DNA from: Verrucomicrobia bacterium UBA6775
GTDB taxonomy: Bacteria > Verrucomicrobiota > Verrucomicrobiia > Limisphaerales > UBA1096
DNA: 7,031 nucleotides
Direction of reading: 5' to 3'
NCBI GenBank assembly: GCA_002453165.1
Contig: DKGH01000100.1
Location: 1-7,031 of the forward strand
The position numbers were made by a program, and so were the translations under genes. Under the pieces are notes generated by a model. It worked only from the letters and a program-made list of their open reading frames with translations. It searched no databases and had not been told where the DNA came from. Shown here piece after piece: positions 1 to 5,448 of this stretch (position 1 is its first letter; each line of letters starts with the position of its first letter).

Positions 1-82
1 CATTTTTCATTTTGGAGAATACACAGTGGCCGATGTGAAGGATTTTCTGAAGGCGGACGGGATACCAGTTCGCAGCATATAA
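1..82 (+). CDS. hisF: HisF C-terminal end (imidazole glycerol phosphate synthase, cyclase subunit), 5' partial
   Basis: The frame starting at base 2 is open from the window edge to a TAA at 80-82 and encodes 26 residues, IFHFGEYTVADVKDFLKADG followed by IPVRSI. The block Ile-Phe-His-Phe-Gly-Glu, then an amphipathic helix and a Gly-Ile/Val-Pro-Val-Arg ending, is the characteristic C-terminus of HisF. HisF is the (beta/alpha)8-barrel subunit that, with the HisH glutaminase, makes imidazole glycerol phosphate and AICAR from PRFAR in the cytoplasm. Only the last strand and helix are visible, so the catalytic aspartates cannot be checked. The gene immediately downstream is hisI, one base after this stop, which supports the call and suggests one transcript. 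Function is inferred from the tail motif and context. Confidence 0.88.
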   Translation, partial: IFHFGEYTVADVKDFLKADGIPVRSI

Positions 83-83
83 A

Positions 84-467
84 ATGAAGTTCATAGAAAA
101 ACTAAAGTTCAACGATGATGGGCTGATCCCGGCGATCGTGCAGGAAGAGGGAACCGGCCGCGTGGTCATGATGGCATGGATGAATGAGGCCTCGTTGAAA
201 TCGACTATTGAGACCGGAAAGACGCATTTTTGGAGCCGGTCACGCCAGAAATATTGGATGAAGGGTGAGTCGAGCGGGCATACGCAGGAGGTGAAGGACA
301 TTGCGTTTGATTGCGATGGCGACACGTTGCTGATCCAGGTTGAACAGCACGGAGCTGCCTGTCACGAGGGCTACAAATCCTGTTTTTTCCGCTCAATTTC
401 CGGGGAGGGCGACTTCGATATCACGGAGGAGCGCCTTGTGAATCCGGAGGAGGTTTACAAAAAATAG
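84..467 (+). CDS. hisI: Phosphoribosyl-AMP cyclohydrolase HisI (monofunctional)
   Basis: This 127-residue protein opens the purine ring of phosphoribosyl-AMP to give ProFAR, the third step of histidine synthesis, in the cytoplasm. Family signatures are clear: the N-terminal block GRVVMMAWMNEASL (25-38), THFWSRSRQKYWMKGESSG (47-65), and the metal-binding segment DCDGDTLL (76-83) with D76, D78 and D80 as expected Mg ligands. C77, C93 and C100 match the family's three zinc cysteines in spacing. No HisE (phosphoribosyl-ATP pyrophosphatase) domain follows, so this is the short monofunctional form and HisE must be encoded elsewhere. The ATG at 84 lies one base after the hisF stop, consistent with translational coupling. 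No Shine-Dalgarno sequence is visible within the hisF tail. A palindromic repeat starts 3 bp after the TAG stop. Confidence 0.97.
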   Translation: MKFIEKLKFNDDGLIPAIVQEEGTGRVVMMAWMNEASLKSTIETGKTHFWSRSRQKYWMKGESSGHTQEVKDIAFDCDGDTLLIQVEQHGAACHEGYKSCFFRSISGEGDFDITEERLVNPEEVYKK

Positions 468-470
468 TGC

Positions 471-491
471 CGCTTGGCCAAGCGCTTGGCC
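471..491. repeat. Perfect 14-bp palindrome plus overlapping second half-site (intergenic)
   Basis: CGCTTGGCCAAGCG occupies 471-484 without mismatch. A second CGCTTGGCC starts at 483, so the nonamer is directly repeated with a 12-bp period. The overlap creates a second, nested perfect palindrome of 16 bp, GGCCAAGCGCTTGGCC, at 476-491. The element begins 3 bp after the hisI stop codon and occupies the first third of the 73-bp gap before trpE. The transcript could form a small hairpin (5-bp stem with a GGCC loop, or the longer alternative), but no U-run follows, so a classical terminator is unlikely. Confidence 0.9.
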
Positions 492-540
492 TGTATTGTG
501 TTGGCGTTTGGTGAGGGGCGCCGTTTAGACTGTCTGCCGC

Positions 541-2073
541 ATGGAGTTTTGCAGCCCAACGAAGGAAGAGTTTTGCCGCTTGGCCAAGCAGGGAAACCTG
601 ATTCCGGTCACTCGCCGGCTGTTGGCTGATCAGGAAACTCCGTTGACGGCTTACCGGAAGATCCGGGGCCAGGGGGAGTCGTTTCTTTTTGAATCGGTTG
701 AGGGCGGAGAACACCTTGGCCGCTATTCGTTTGTCGGGTGCAATCCCCGTGGGATGATCCGGCAAACCGGCGATCAAGTGGAGTGGATTGAGGGGGGGCA
801 AGTTCTCGAGTCGTTTAAGGTCGTTGGCCGCGGTGGTGTCCAAAATGAGAACGAAGTTTCCGACGGTTTGGCGGTTGTGGAAAAAGTGCTCGCCAATTAT
901 AGGCCGGTAAATGTCCATGGCTTACCCAGGTTTACCGGTGGGGCGCTTGGGTTTGTCGGGCACGAGTTCATCCACGACATTGAGCCGGTCGTGCCCAGGC
1001 CGCCCGAAGATGAATTGGGTACTCCGACTGTTTGTTTCATCATTGCAGACGAGTTGCTTGTGTTTGATAGGGTGGCGCAAACGCTGACCATCATCGTGAA
1101 CGGTATCATTTCTGAGGGCGATGATCCTGCGGTGATATACGACGAGGCAGCCTCGGAAGTGGAACGGGTCGTGTCGTTGCTTGAGCAATCGAGCGAATAC
1201 AAACCGGTCTCGTTCCCGGCGGAGTTGCCCGAAAAAGAATTTCAGTCCAATCAGGAGAAGGATCGTTTTTTAAAAAACGTCGCAAGGGCCAAGGAGTATA
1301 TCAACGAAGGGGACATTATTCAGGTGGTGGGTTCTCAACGGTTTTCGGCGGAGGTCAATGCCTCGCCGCTCGATGTCTACCGTGCGGTACGATCGATCAA
1401 TCCATCGCCGTACATGTTTCTTTTGGAATTCGAAGGCTACTCGCTGGTTGGGGCTTCGCCGGAGATTCACGTCCGCTGCGAGGATCGGCGTGTTGAAATT
1501 CGCCCTATAGCAGGCACACGGCCTCGGGGCAGGAATGCAGACGAAGATCTCGCGCTTGAAAAGGAACTGCTTGCGGACCCAAAAGAACGTGCTGAGCACG
1601 TGATGCTGGTTGATCTGGCCCGGAACGACATTGGCCGTGTTTGCGACTACGGTTCGGTCGAGGTGAAGGACCTAATGATTATCGAGCGATACAGCCATGT
1701 CATGCACATCGTTTCACAGGTGGAGGGCAACTTGACCGAAGAACGGACTCCGTATGACCTGATCCGGGCGACCTTCCCGGCAGGAACGTTGTCTGGTGCG
1801 CCCAAGATTCGTGCGATGCAGATTATCTCCGAGTTCGAGCAGACCACCCGCGGACCGTACGGGGGGTGTGTCGGCTATTTTTCATTCAATGGGAATCTGG
1901 ATTGTTGCATTACCATCCGCACCGCGTTGTTGAAGGATGGCAAAGCTTACGTGCAGGCGGGAGGCGGCTGGGTGGCCGACTCCGTGCCGGAGAGCGAATT
2001 TCAGGAAACGGTCAATAAATCCAAGGCGATGATCAAGGCCCTGGCATTGGCCGAGAGCTTCAATACGCAGTAG
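541..2073 (+). CDS. trpE: Anthranilate synthase component I (TrpE)
   Basis: This 510-residue protein has the normal length for TrpE, the cytoplasmic subunit that converts chorismate to anthranilate with ammonia supplied by TrpG. The N-terminal domain carries ESVEGGEHLGRYSF (51-64), where the family binds feedback tryptophan. The chorismate-binding domain (about 235-500) has IRPIAGTRPRG (320-330), ERAEHVMLVDLARNDIGRV (349-367), YSHVMHIVS (384-392), PAGTLSGAPK (413-422) and ADSVPESEFQETVNKSKAM (479-497). PAGTLSGAPK favours TrpE over PabB, whose version is usually PGGSITGAPK. The ATG at 541 is chosen because EEFCRLAKQGNLIPV right after it aligns with the family N-terminus. No Shine-Dalgarno sequence precedes it. 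No trp leader peptide is visible in the 73-bp gap, and trpG is not in this window. G264 in QVVGSQRF sits where a bulky residue is usual (QVVLSQRF). Confidence 0.97.
   Translation: MEFCSPTKEEFCRLAKQGNLIPVTRRLLADQETPLTAYRKIRGQGESFLFESVEGGEHLGRYSFVGCNPRGMIRQTGDQVEWIEGGQVLESFKVVGRGGVQNENEVSDGLAVVEKVLANYRPVNVHGLPRFTGGALGFVGHEFIHDIEPVVPRPPEDELGTPTVCFIIADELLVFDRVAQTLTIIVNGIISEGDDPAVIYDEAASEVERVVSLLEQSSEYKPVSFPAELPEKEFQSNQEKDRFLKNVARAKEYINEGDIIQVVGSQRFSAEVNASPLDVYRAVRSINPSPYMFLLEFEGYSLVGASPEIHVRCEDRRVEIRPIAGTRPRGRNADEDLALEKELLADPKERAEHVMLVDLARNDIGRVCDYGSVEVKDLMIIERYSHVMHIVSQVEGNLTEERTPYDLIRATFPAGTLSGAPKIRAMQIISEFEQTTRGPYGGCVGYFSFNGNLDCCITIRTALLKDGKAYVQAGGGWVADSVPESEFQETVNKSKAMIKALALAESFNTQ
577..590. 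repeat. Iterated palindrome copy, 13/14, inside trpE
   Basis: CGCTTGGCCAAGCA differs from the consensus CGCTTGGCCAAGCG only at the last base. It is read in frame as Arg-Leu-Ala-Lys-Gln, residues 13-17 of TrpE, in a stretch where TrpE proteins commonly have a similar helix (Leu-Ala-Lys/Ala-x-Gly-Asn). The copy therefore fits the protein and may have been tolerated rather than disruptive. Confidence 0.8.
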
Positions 2074-2074
2074 C

Positions 2075-2088
2075 CGCTTGGCCAAGCG
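2075..2088. repeat. Perfect 14-bp palindrome between convergent trpE and VOC genes
   Basis: CGCTTGGCCAAGCG is present without mismatch, starting two bases after the trpE stop (TAG 2071-2073, one base between) and ending six bases before the stop of the minus-strand VOC gene (2095-2097). It fills most of the 21-bp gap between two convergent genes. A 5-bp stem with a GGCC loop is possible on both strands. On the plus strand TTTT follows four bases later (2093-2096), so weak termination is conceivable but unproven. Confidence 0.9.
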
Positions 2089-2094
2089 CGACTT

Positions 2095-2460
2095 TTATGG
2101 GCCGGTGAACAACTCGATGTGGTACCCATCCGGGTCGGCCACGTAGATTTGAAAGGCGCCGTCAGGCCGGGTGCGTCTTGGCACGTATTCCTGTCCGGTT
2201 TCTTTGAAGTAGTTCTCCCACTCGTCGAGGTTGTCTGCGCGCAGGGCGAAATGGTTGCTGCGCGGTCTAGAGATGACTGCGTCTTCGCGGCCGCCGATCA
2301 GGTGCAGTTCCTGAAATTCCCCCAGCCGAAACCAAGCGCCTGGAAAATCGAACGCGGGCCGTTCCATCGGCTCGAGTTTGAGGACATTTCGATAAAAGTC
2401 ACAGCTTTTATCAACGTCAGCGACGTGAAGTGCCACGTGATTTAATTCGTAATGAGTCAT
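2095..2460 (-). CDS. VOC superfamily (glyoxalase/bleomycin-resistance-like) protein
   Basis: The 121-residue product is a complete two-module vicinal-oxygen-chelate fold protein, probably cytoplasmic. It starts LNHVALHVADVDKSCDFYRN (6-25), the usual first beta-strand and helix. It continues with QELHLI (50-55), SNHFALRADNLDEWENYF (68-85) and DPDGYHIELF (109-118). H8, E51 or H53, H70 and E116 lie where VOC enzymes place metal ligands, so a metal-dependent lyase, isomerase or dioxygenase activity is plausible. Substrate cannot be deduced. Glyoxalase I proper and fosfomycin-resistance proteins are alternatives within the same fold, but nothing in the sequence singles out either. The gene converges on trpE with a 21-bp gap and diverges from the tRNA. 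The start is the ATG at 2458-2460, and no Shine-Dalgarno sequence is visible. Confidence 0.88.
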   Translation of the reverse strand: MTHYELNHVALHVADVDKSCDFYRNVLKLEPMERPAFDFPGAWFRLGEFQELHLIGGREDAVISRPRSNHFALRADNLDEWENYFKETGQEYVPRRTRPDGAFQIYVADPDGYHIELFTGP

Positions 2461-2494
2461 TCGAAAGGTTGATTTGTTGTTTTTGAAAAAGCGT

Positions 2495-2522
2495 TTGACG
2501 GCTTAAGGCGAATCCATACAAT
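2495..2522 (+). promoter_or_regulatory. Sigma-70-type promoter for tRNA-Ala
   Basis: A -35 box TTGACG (2495-2500, 5/6 to consensus) and a -10 box TACAAT (2517-2522, 5/6) are separated by 16 bp. Transcription would start near 2529-2530, about 8 bp before the mature tRNA 5' end. Position and spacing fit a stable-RNA promoter. The bases just after the -10 box (CGCTGTCCC) are GC-rich, as in discriminators of stringently controlled promoters; that regulatory point is inference. Confidence 0.72.
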
Positions 2523-2537
2523 CGCTGTCCCTCTGGT

Positions 2538-2613
2538 GGGGTCGTAGCTCAGTTGGTAGAGCACCACAATGGCATTGTGGGGGTCGCTGGTTCGATCCCA
2601 GTCGGCTCCACCA
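2538..2613 (+). tRNA. tRNA-Ala (anticodon GGC)
   Basis: A full cloverleaf can be drawn. The acceptor stem pairs GGGGTCG (2538-2544) with CGGCTCC (2603-2609), all seven positions pairing including two G-U pairs. The D arm is GCTC/GAGC (2547-2550, 2559-2562). The anticodon stem CCACA/TGTGG (2564-2568, 2576-2580) encloses loop ATGGCAT with anticodon GGC at 2571-2573. The T arm is GCTGG/CCAGT with loop TTCGATC. One of the acceptor wobbles is G3-U70, the identity element of alanine tRNAs, which independently confirms the amino acid. The discriminator is A, and CCA (2611-2613) is encoded in the DNA. A five-T run follows directly (2614-2618). GGC reads GCC and GCU codons. Confidence 0.97.
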
Positions 2614-2625
2614 TTTTTCTTTTCC
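2614..2625 (+). terminator. T-rich run after tRNA, possible termination or processing region
   Basis: Five Ts directly after the encoded CCA, then CTTTTCC, give a U-rich 3' trailer. No separate GC-rich hairpin precedes it other than the tRNA's own acceptor and T arms, so intrinsic termination is only a possibility. The rest of the gap to 2769 (about 145 bp) shows no gene I can support. Confidence 0.35.
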
Positions 2626-2723
2626 CGCGATCACCTCGTTTTTTCCAGTAGCACCAGATTGTCTGCGCTGCGGAAAAGTAGCCCAGCGCATTCAAAGTTG
2701 GAAGAATGTCCTTCATCGGGCTT

Positions 2724-2752
2724 TTGACAGGGCGTCCGGGGTGCAGCATGGT
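2724..2752 (+). promoter_or_regulatory. Weak candidate promoter for the exported gene pair
   Basis: TTGACA at 2724-2729 is a perfect -35 word. With a 17-bp spacer the matching -10 position is CATGGT (2747-2752), only 3/6 to TATAAT. A start near 2759 would leave a leader of about 10 nt before the ATG at 2770. The -35 match may be coincidental or activator-assisted, and an alternative sigma factor would not be recognised by this reading. Confidence 0.3.
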
Positions 2753-2769
2753 TCCCCCAGTTCATTACA

Positions 2770-5448
2770 ATGCGTGGTTTCCAACTATTCAAACTGTTAA
2801 CTGTGTCCTGCGTGGCCGGCCTTCGCACAAGACCAAGCGCTCCATGGTTGGCTTTGGCTATGCTGGTTGCGATTGTACCTAGTCAAGCCGGGGATCGGGT
2901 TCACGAAGGATTGCTGGCGTTGTATGATTTCCGCTTGGCCAAGGGCGAGATGGTTAAGGATCGTTCCGGGGCGGGGCAGCCTTTGGATTTGAAAATAGAG
3001 AACCCGAAGAATGTTCGCCGTTCAGAGGGGGGGCTTGAGATTCGCGGCCAGACTTTGGTTCGCTCCGTCAAACCGGCTTCGAAAATCTCAAATGCAGTTA
3101 AGCGATCTGCGGCGATTACGCTCGAGGCATGGGTGCAGCCCGACAATAAAAAGCAGGAAGGCCCGGCCCGGATCGTCACGATTTCAGGGAACAGCATCAA
3201 TCGGAATATTACCCTTGGGCAGGAGGAGGATCGTTATGACGCCCGTTTTCGAACCACTGAGACGAGCAACAACGGACTGCCTTCTCTGGCCTCAAAGCCT
3301 GGTAGCTTAAACCTGAAATTAACGCACGTTGTTTTCACCCGGAACACGGCCGGTCACGCCAAGATTTATCTGAATGGAAAGCTGAACAGCAGCAGGTCGA
3401 TCGGGGGGCGGACGGCGAGGTGGGATCCAACTTACAGGCTTGGCCTGGGCAATGAGTTGAGCAAGGGAAGGCCGTGGCTGGGTACTTATAATTTGGTCGC
3501 GGTGTATGGGCGCGAACTTGGCGCGGACGAGGTGCGAAAAAATTTCGAGGCCGGGCTGGATGGCGAGAGTGTCCAAGTGGAACTAGCTGCCAATCAGCGA
3601 ACCGCGAAGGAAAAGTTTTTCGATGAGGAGATTGTGCCGATTCTCTCTCGGCATTGCCTCGAGTGCCACGATACGGCAACCCGAAAGGGTAAGCTGGATC
3701 TGTCGAAAAAGGCCAAGGCGTTCGCGTTGAGTAACGGAGACAAGGCGATCATTCCCGGCAAGTCGGCTGAGAGTCTGGTTTGGGAGGTGGTTGAGTCGGA
3801 TGATATGCCGGACGAACGTGAGCCGCTTACTTCCGCTGAAAAACAACTACTGCGAAAGTGGATCGATGACGGCGCAGTCTGGACGACTGATGAGATCGAT
3901 CCATTGGCGCACACATTCGACCGGCGTGCCACGGAAAACTGGGTGCGGCGGTTGACGGTGTCGGAGTACATCCGTTCCGTGAAAAGCGTCGTCGGTGTCG
4001 ACATTGAAAAGGAGGCTCGCGAGTTGTTGCCGTCTGACATTCGAGCGGATGGATTCAGCAACACAGCCTATAACCTGAAGGTCGATTTGAAGCACATTGA
4101 GGCCTACGCCACGTTGGCAGGTTTGATTGTAAAAAAAATGGATGTACAGTCGTTCGTCGACCGTTACGACAAGCGGTTAAACACGACGGATAATTCCATG
4201 CGCGGGTTTATTTCTAACATGGGCAGGGATTTCCTACGGGGCGACTTGAACTCATCTGAGGTAGCGGCGTTTCGTGGAATCACGACCACCGTGACGAGCA
4301 CCGGCGGAACGCTTGAAGAAGGCGTGGGGCTGATGCTCGAGGCGATGCTGCAGTCTCCCCGATTCATTTACCGAGTGGAAAACCAAAGGGGGGACGGCGA
4401 TTTTTGGCCGGTATCCGAGTACGAACTGGCCACGCGGATGAGTTTCATCATCTGGGGTGCGGCGCCGGATGAAACCCTGCTTGAGTTGGCCGAGAGCGGG
4501 GATTTGTTTTCGCCTGAGGTGATGAACGGGCAAATCGACCGGATGCTGGCGGATCCCCGAACGGTCAAGCGGTCGATCGAATTTGCCAACGAATGGCTGA
4601 ATCTCGATCGCTTGGCCAACATGAGTCCGAATGCCAAGCGCTTCCCGGGGTGGAGCCGTGAACTGGCGCTGGACATGAAAGCTGAGTCGTTGGCGTTTTT
4701 TGAAGAGGTCATCTGGAGACAAAACCGTCCCTTGGCGGACTTGATGAACGCGAAAGTCACCTTCGCGACTCCGCGCTTGGCCAAGCACTACGGGCTCGAG
4801 CCAGCCAAGGGGAAGGGCTTGGCCAGGTACGACTTGTCGAACGTACTGGAGCGTGGGGGACTGTTGACTCAGGGGAGTGTGCTGACCATCGGCGGTGATG
4901 AGGCCTCAATGGTGACTCGTGGGTTGTTTGTGCTGCACGACCTGTTGCGGAGTGGAGTGAAGGACCCACCACCGTGTGTTGACACTACACCTGTGCTGAC
5001 CAAGCCGGGCCTGACGCAGCGCTCGATCGCGGAGGATCGCGTGGCGAACAAGTCCTGCGGGGGGTGTCACGGCAAGTTTGAACCACTGGCATACGGATTG
5101 GAGATGTTCGATGGCATTGGTGCCTTTCATAGGAAGGATGAACACGGAAACAATCTCCGAGAGGATGGCGAGATTTTATTTCCCGGCACGGCCAAGCCGG
5201 TGCCATACAAGACCTCGGCGGAGTTGATGAACCTGCTCTCAGGCAGTGACCGGGTGAACCAGTGTTTAACATGGAAGGTGGCCCAGTTTGCGCTTGGCCG
5301 CCCGCTTGGCCAACCTGACGCGCTTGCCCTTGACAAGATCCATCAGGAGTCGCAGAAGGGTGGAGGTACGTACGCCAGTGTGATTCGCGCGATTGTCAAA
5401 AGCGATTTAGTTCAAAAAACACAAACAGAGTCTGACAATGAAGAGTAA
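2770..5448 (+). CDS. Exported LamG / cytochrome c-like / DUF1587-1592-1588-1585 protein
   Basis: This 892-residue protein has a Sec-type signal: a basic start, hydrophobic core WLALAMLVAIV (26-36) and likely cleavage after SQA (38-40). A LamG/concanavalin-A-like domain spans about 45-265 (LYDF, ITLEAWVQP, HAKIYLNGKL, WLGTYNLVAVYGREL). A planctomycete-type cytochrome domain (about 280-375) has heme motif CLECH (296-300) and candidate axial M346 in DDMPDE. DUF1587-like sequence (RRLTVSEYIRSVKSVVGVDI, 393-412) is followed by DUF1595/1592 (about 515-680), DUF1588 (about 693-795) with a second heme motif CGGCH (763-767), and DUF1585 at the C-terminus (about 812-880). Two CxxCH motifs suggest a diheme periplasmic or surface protein. 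LamG may bind a glycan or protein. The catalytic role is unknown for the family. It overlaps the DUF1552 gene by 11 bp. No Shine-Dalgarno sequence precedes the start. Confidence 0.92.
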   Translation: MRGFQLFKLLTVSCVAGLRTRPSAPWLALAMLVAIVPSQAGDRVHEGLLALYDFRLAKGEMVKDRSGAGQPLDLKIENPKNVRRSEGGLEIRGQTLVRSVKPASKISNAVKRSAAITLEAWVQPDNKKQEGPARIVTISGNSINRNITLGQEEDRYDARFRTTETSNNGLPSLASKPGSLNLKLTHVVFTRNTAGHAKIYLNGKLNSSRSIGGRTARWDPTYRLGLGNELSKGRPWLGTYNLVAVYGRELGADEVRKNFEAGLDGESVQVELAANQRTAKEKFFDEEIVPILSRHCLECHDTATRKGKLDLSKKAKAFALSNGDKAIIPGKSAESLVWEVVESDDMPDEREPLTSAEKQLLRKWIDDGAVWTTDEIDPLAHTFDRRATENWVRRLTVSEYIRSVKSVVGVDIEKEARELLPSDIRADGFSNTAYNLKVDLKHIEAYATLAGLIVKKMDVQSFVDRYDKRLNTTDNSMRGFISNMGRDFLRGDLNSSEVAAFRGITTTVTSTGGTLEEGVGLMLEAMLQSPRFIYRVENQRGDGDFWPVSEYELATRMSFIIWGAAPDETLLELAESGDLFSPEVMNGQIDRMLADPRTVKRSIEFANEWLNLDRLANMSPNAKRFPGWSRELALDMKAESLAFFEEVIWRQNRPLADLMNAKVTFATPRLAKHYGLEPAKGKGLARYDLSNVLERGGLLTQGSVLTIGGDEASMVTRGLFVLHDLLRSGVKDPPPCVDTTPVLTKPGLTQRSIAEDRVANKSCGGCHGKFEPLAYGLEMFDGIGAFHRKDEHGNNLREDGEILFPGTAKPVPYKTSAELMNLLSGSDRVNQCLTWKVAQFALGRPLGQPDALALDKIHQESQKGGGTYASVIRAIVKSDLVQKTQTESDNEE
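2932..2945. repeat. Iterated palindrome copy, 13/14, in LamG region
   Basis: CGCTTGGCCAAGGG differs from the consensus at one base. It is read in frame as Arg-Leu-Ala-Lys-Gly (residues 55-59 of the exported protein), directly after Leu-Tyr-Asp-Phe at the start of the LamG domain. Confidence 0.78.
4609..4622. repeat. Degenerate palindrome copy, 11/14
   Basis: CGCTTGGCCAACAT keeps the first 11 bases of the consensus. It reads Arg-Leu-Ala-Asn at residues 614-617 of the exported protein, the same codon frame as the better copies. It may be a decayed or partly constrained copy. Confidence 0.55.
4774..4787. repeat. Iterated palindrome copy, 13/14, in DUF1592 region
   Basis: CGCTTGGCCAAGCA has one mismatch, the same final base change as the trpE copy. 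It reads Arg-Leu-Ala-Lys-His at residues 669-673, where DUF1592 proteins usually have a similar Leu-Ala-x-His-Tyr-Gly block. A further partial site, GCTTGGCCA (4817-4825, Gly-Leu-Ala-Arg in the same frame), lies 42 bp downstream centre to centre. Confidence 0.78.
5291..5314. repeat. Tandem half-sites with 12-bp period in DUF1585 region
   Basis: CGCTTGGCC occurs at 5291-5299 and again at 5303-5311 with three bases between, followed by AAC. The 12-bp period is exactly that of the intergenic doublet at 471-491. Here the frame differs from other coding copies and gives Ala-Leu-Gly-Arg-Pro-Leu-Gly-Gln (841-848), a segment normal for DUF1585 (Ala-Leu-Gly-Arg-Pro-Leu). Confidence 0.65.

Noticed and set aside
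471..491. Palindrome as a MITE, REP or insertion-sequence remnant
   Set aside because: No longer terminal inverted repeats, target duplications or internal element are visible, and copies inside genes keep the reading frame and fit the protein families.
468..540. Own promoter or trp attenuator before trpE
   Set aside because: The best pair, TTGGCG (501) and TAGACT (526), is 4/6 and 4/6 with a 19-bp spacer and lies only 9 bp from the ATG. There is no Trp-rich leader peptide and no room for attenuator hairpins.
2074..2096. Strong bidirectional rho-independent terminator between trpE and the VOC gene
   Set aside because: The stem is only 5 bp with a GGCC loop, and the T-run on the plus strand is four bases and displaced. 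It is listed as a repeat with weak termination only as a possibility.
2503..2828. Minus-strand reading frames over the tRNA, including peptides with GLGSNQRPPQ-like and EPTGIEPATPTMPLW-like stretches
   Set aside because: These are the familiar spurious peptides translated antisense to tRNA genes. The cloverleaf with G3-U70 and an encoded CCA explains the DNA fully.
4252..4788. 178-residue open frame on the minus strand inside the large exported gene, and other long minus-strand frames within coding regions
   Set aside because: They lie opposite a well-supported gene, show no recognisable family pattern, and are expected shadows of codon bias.
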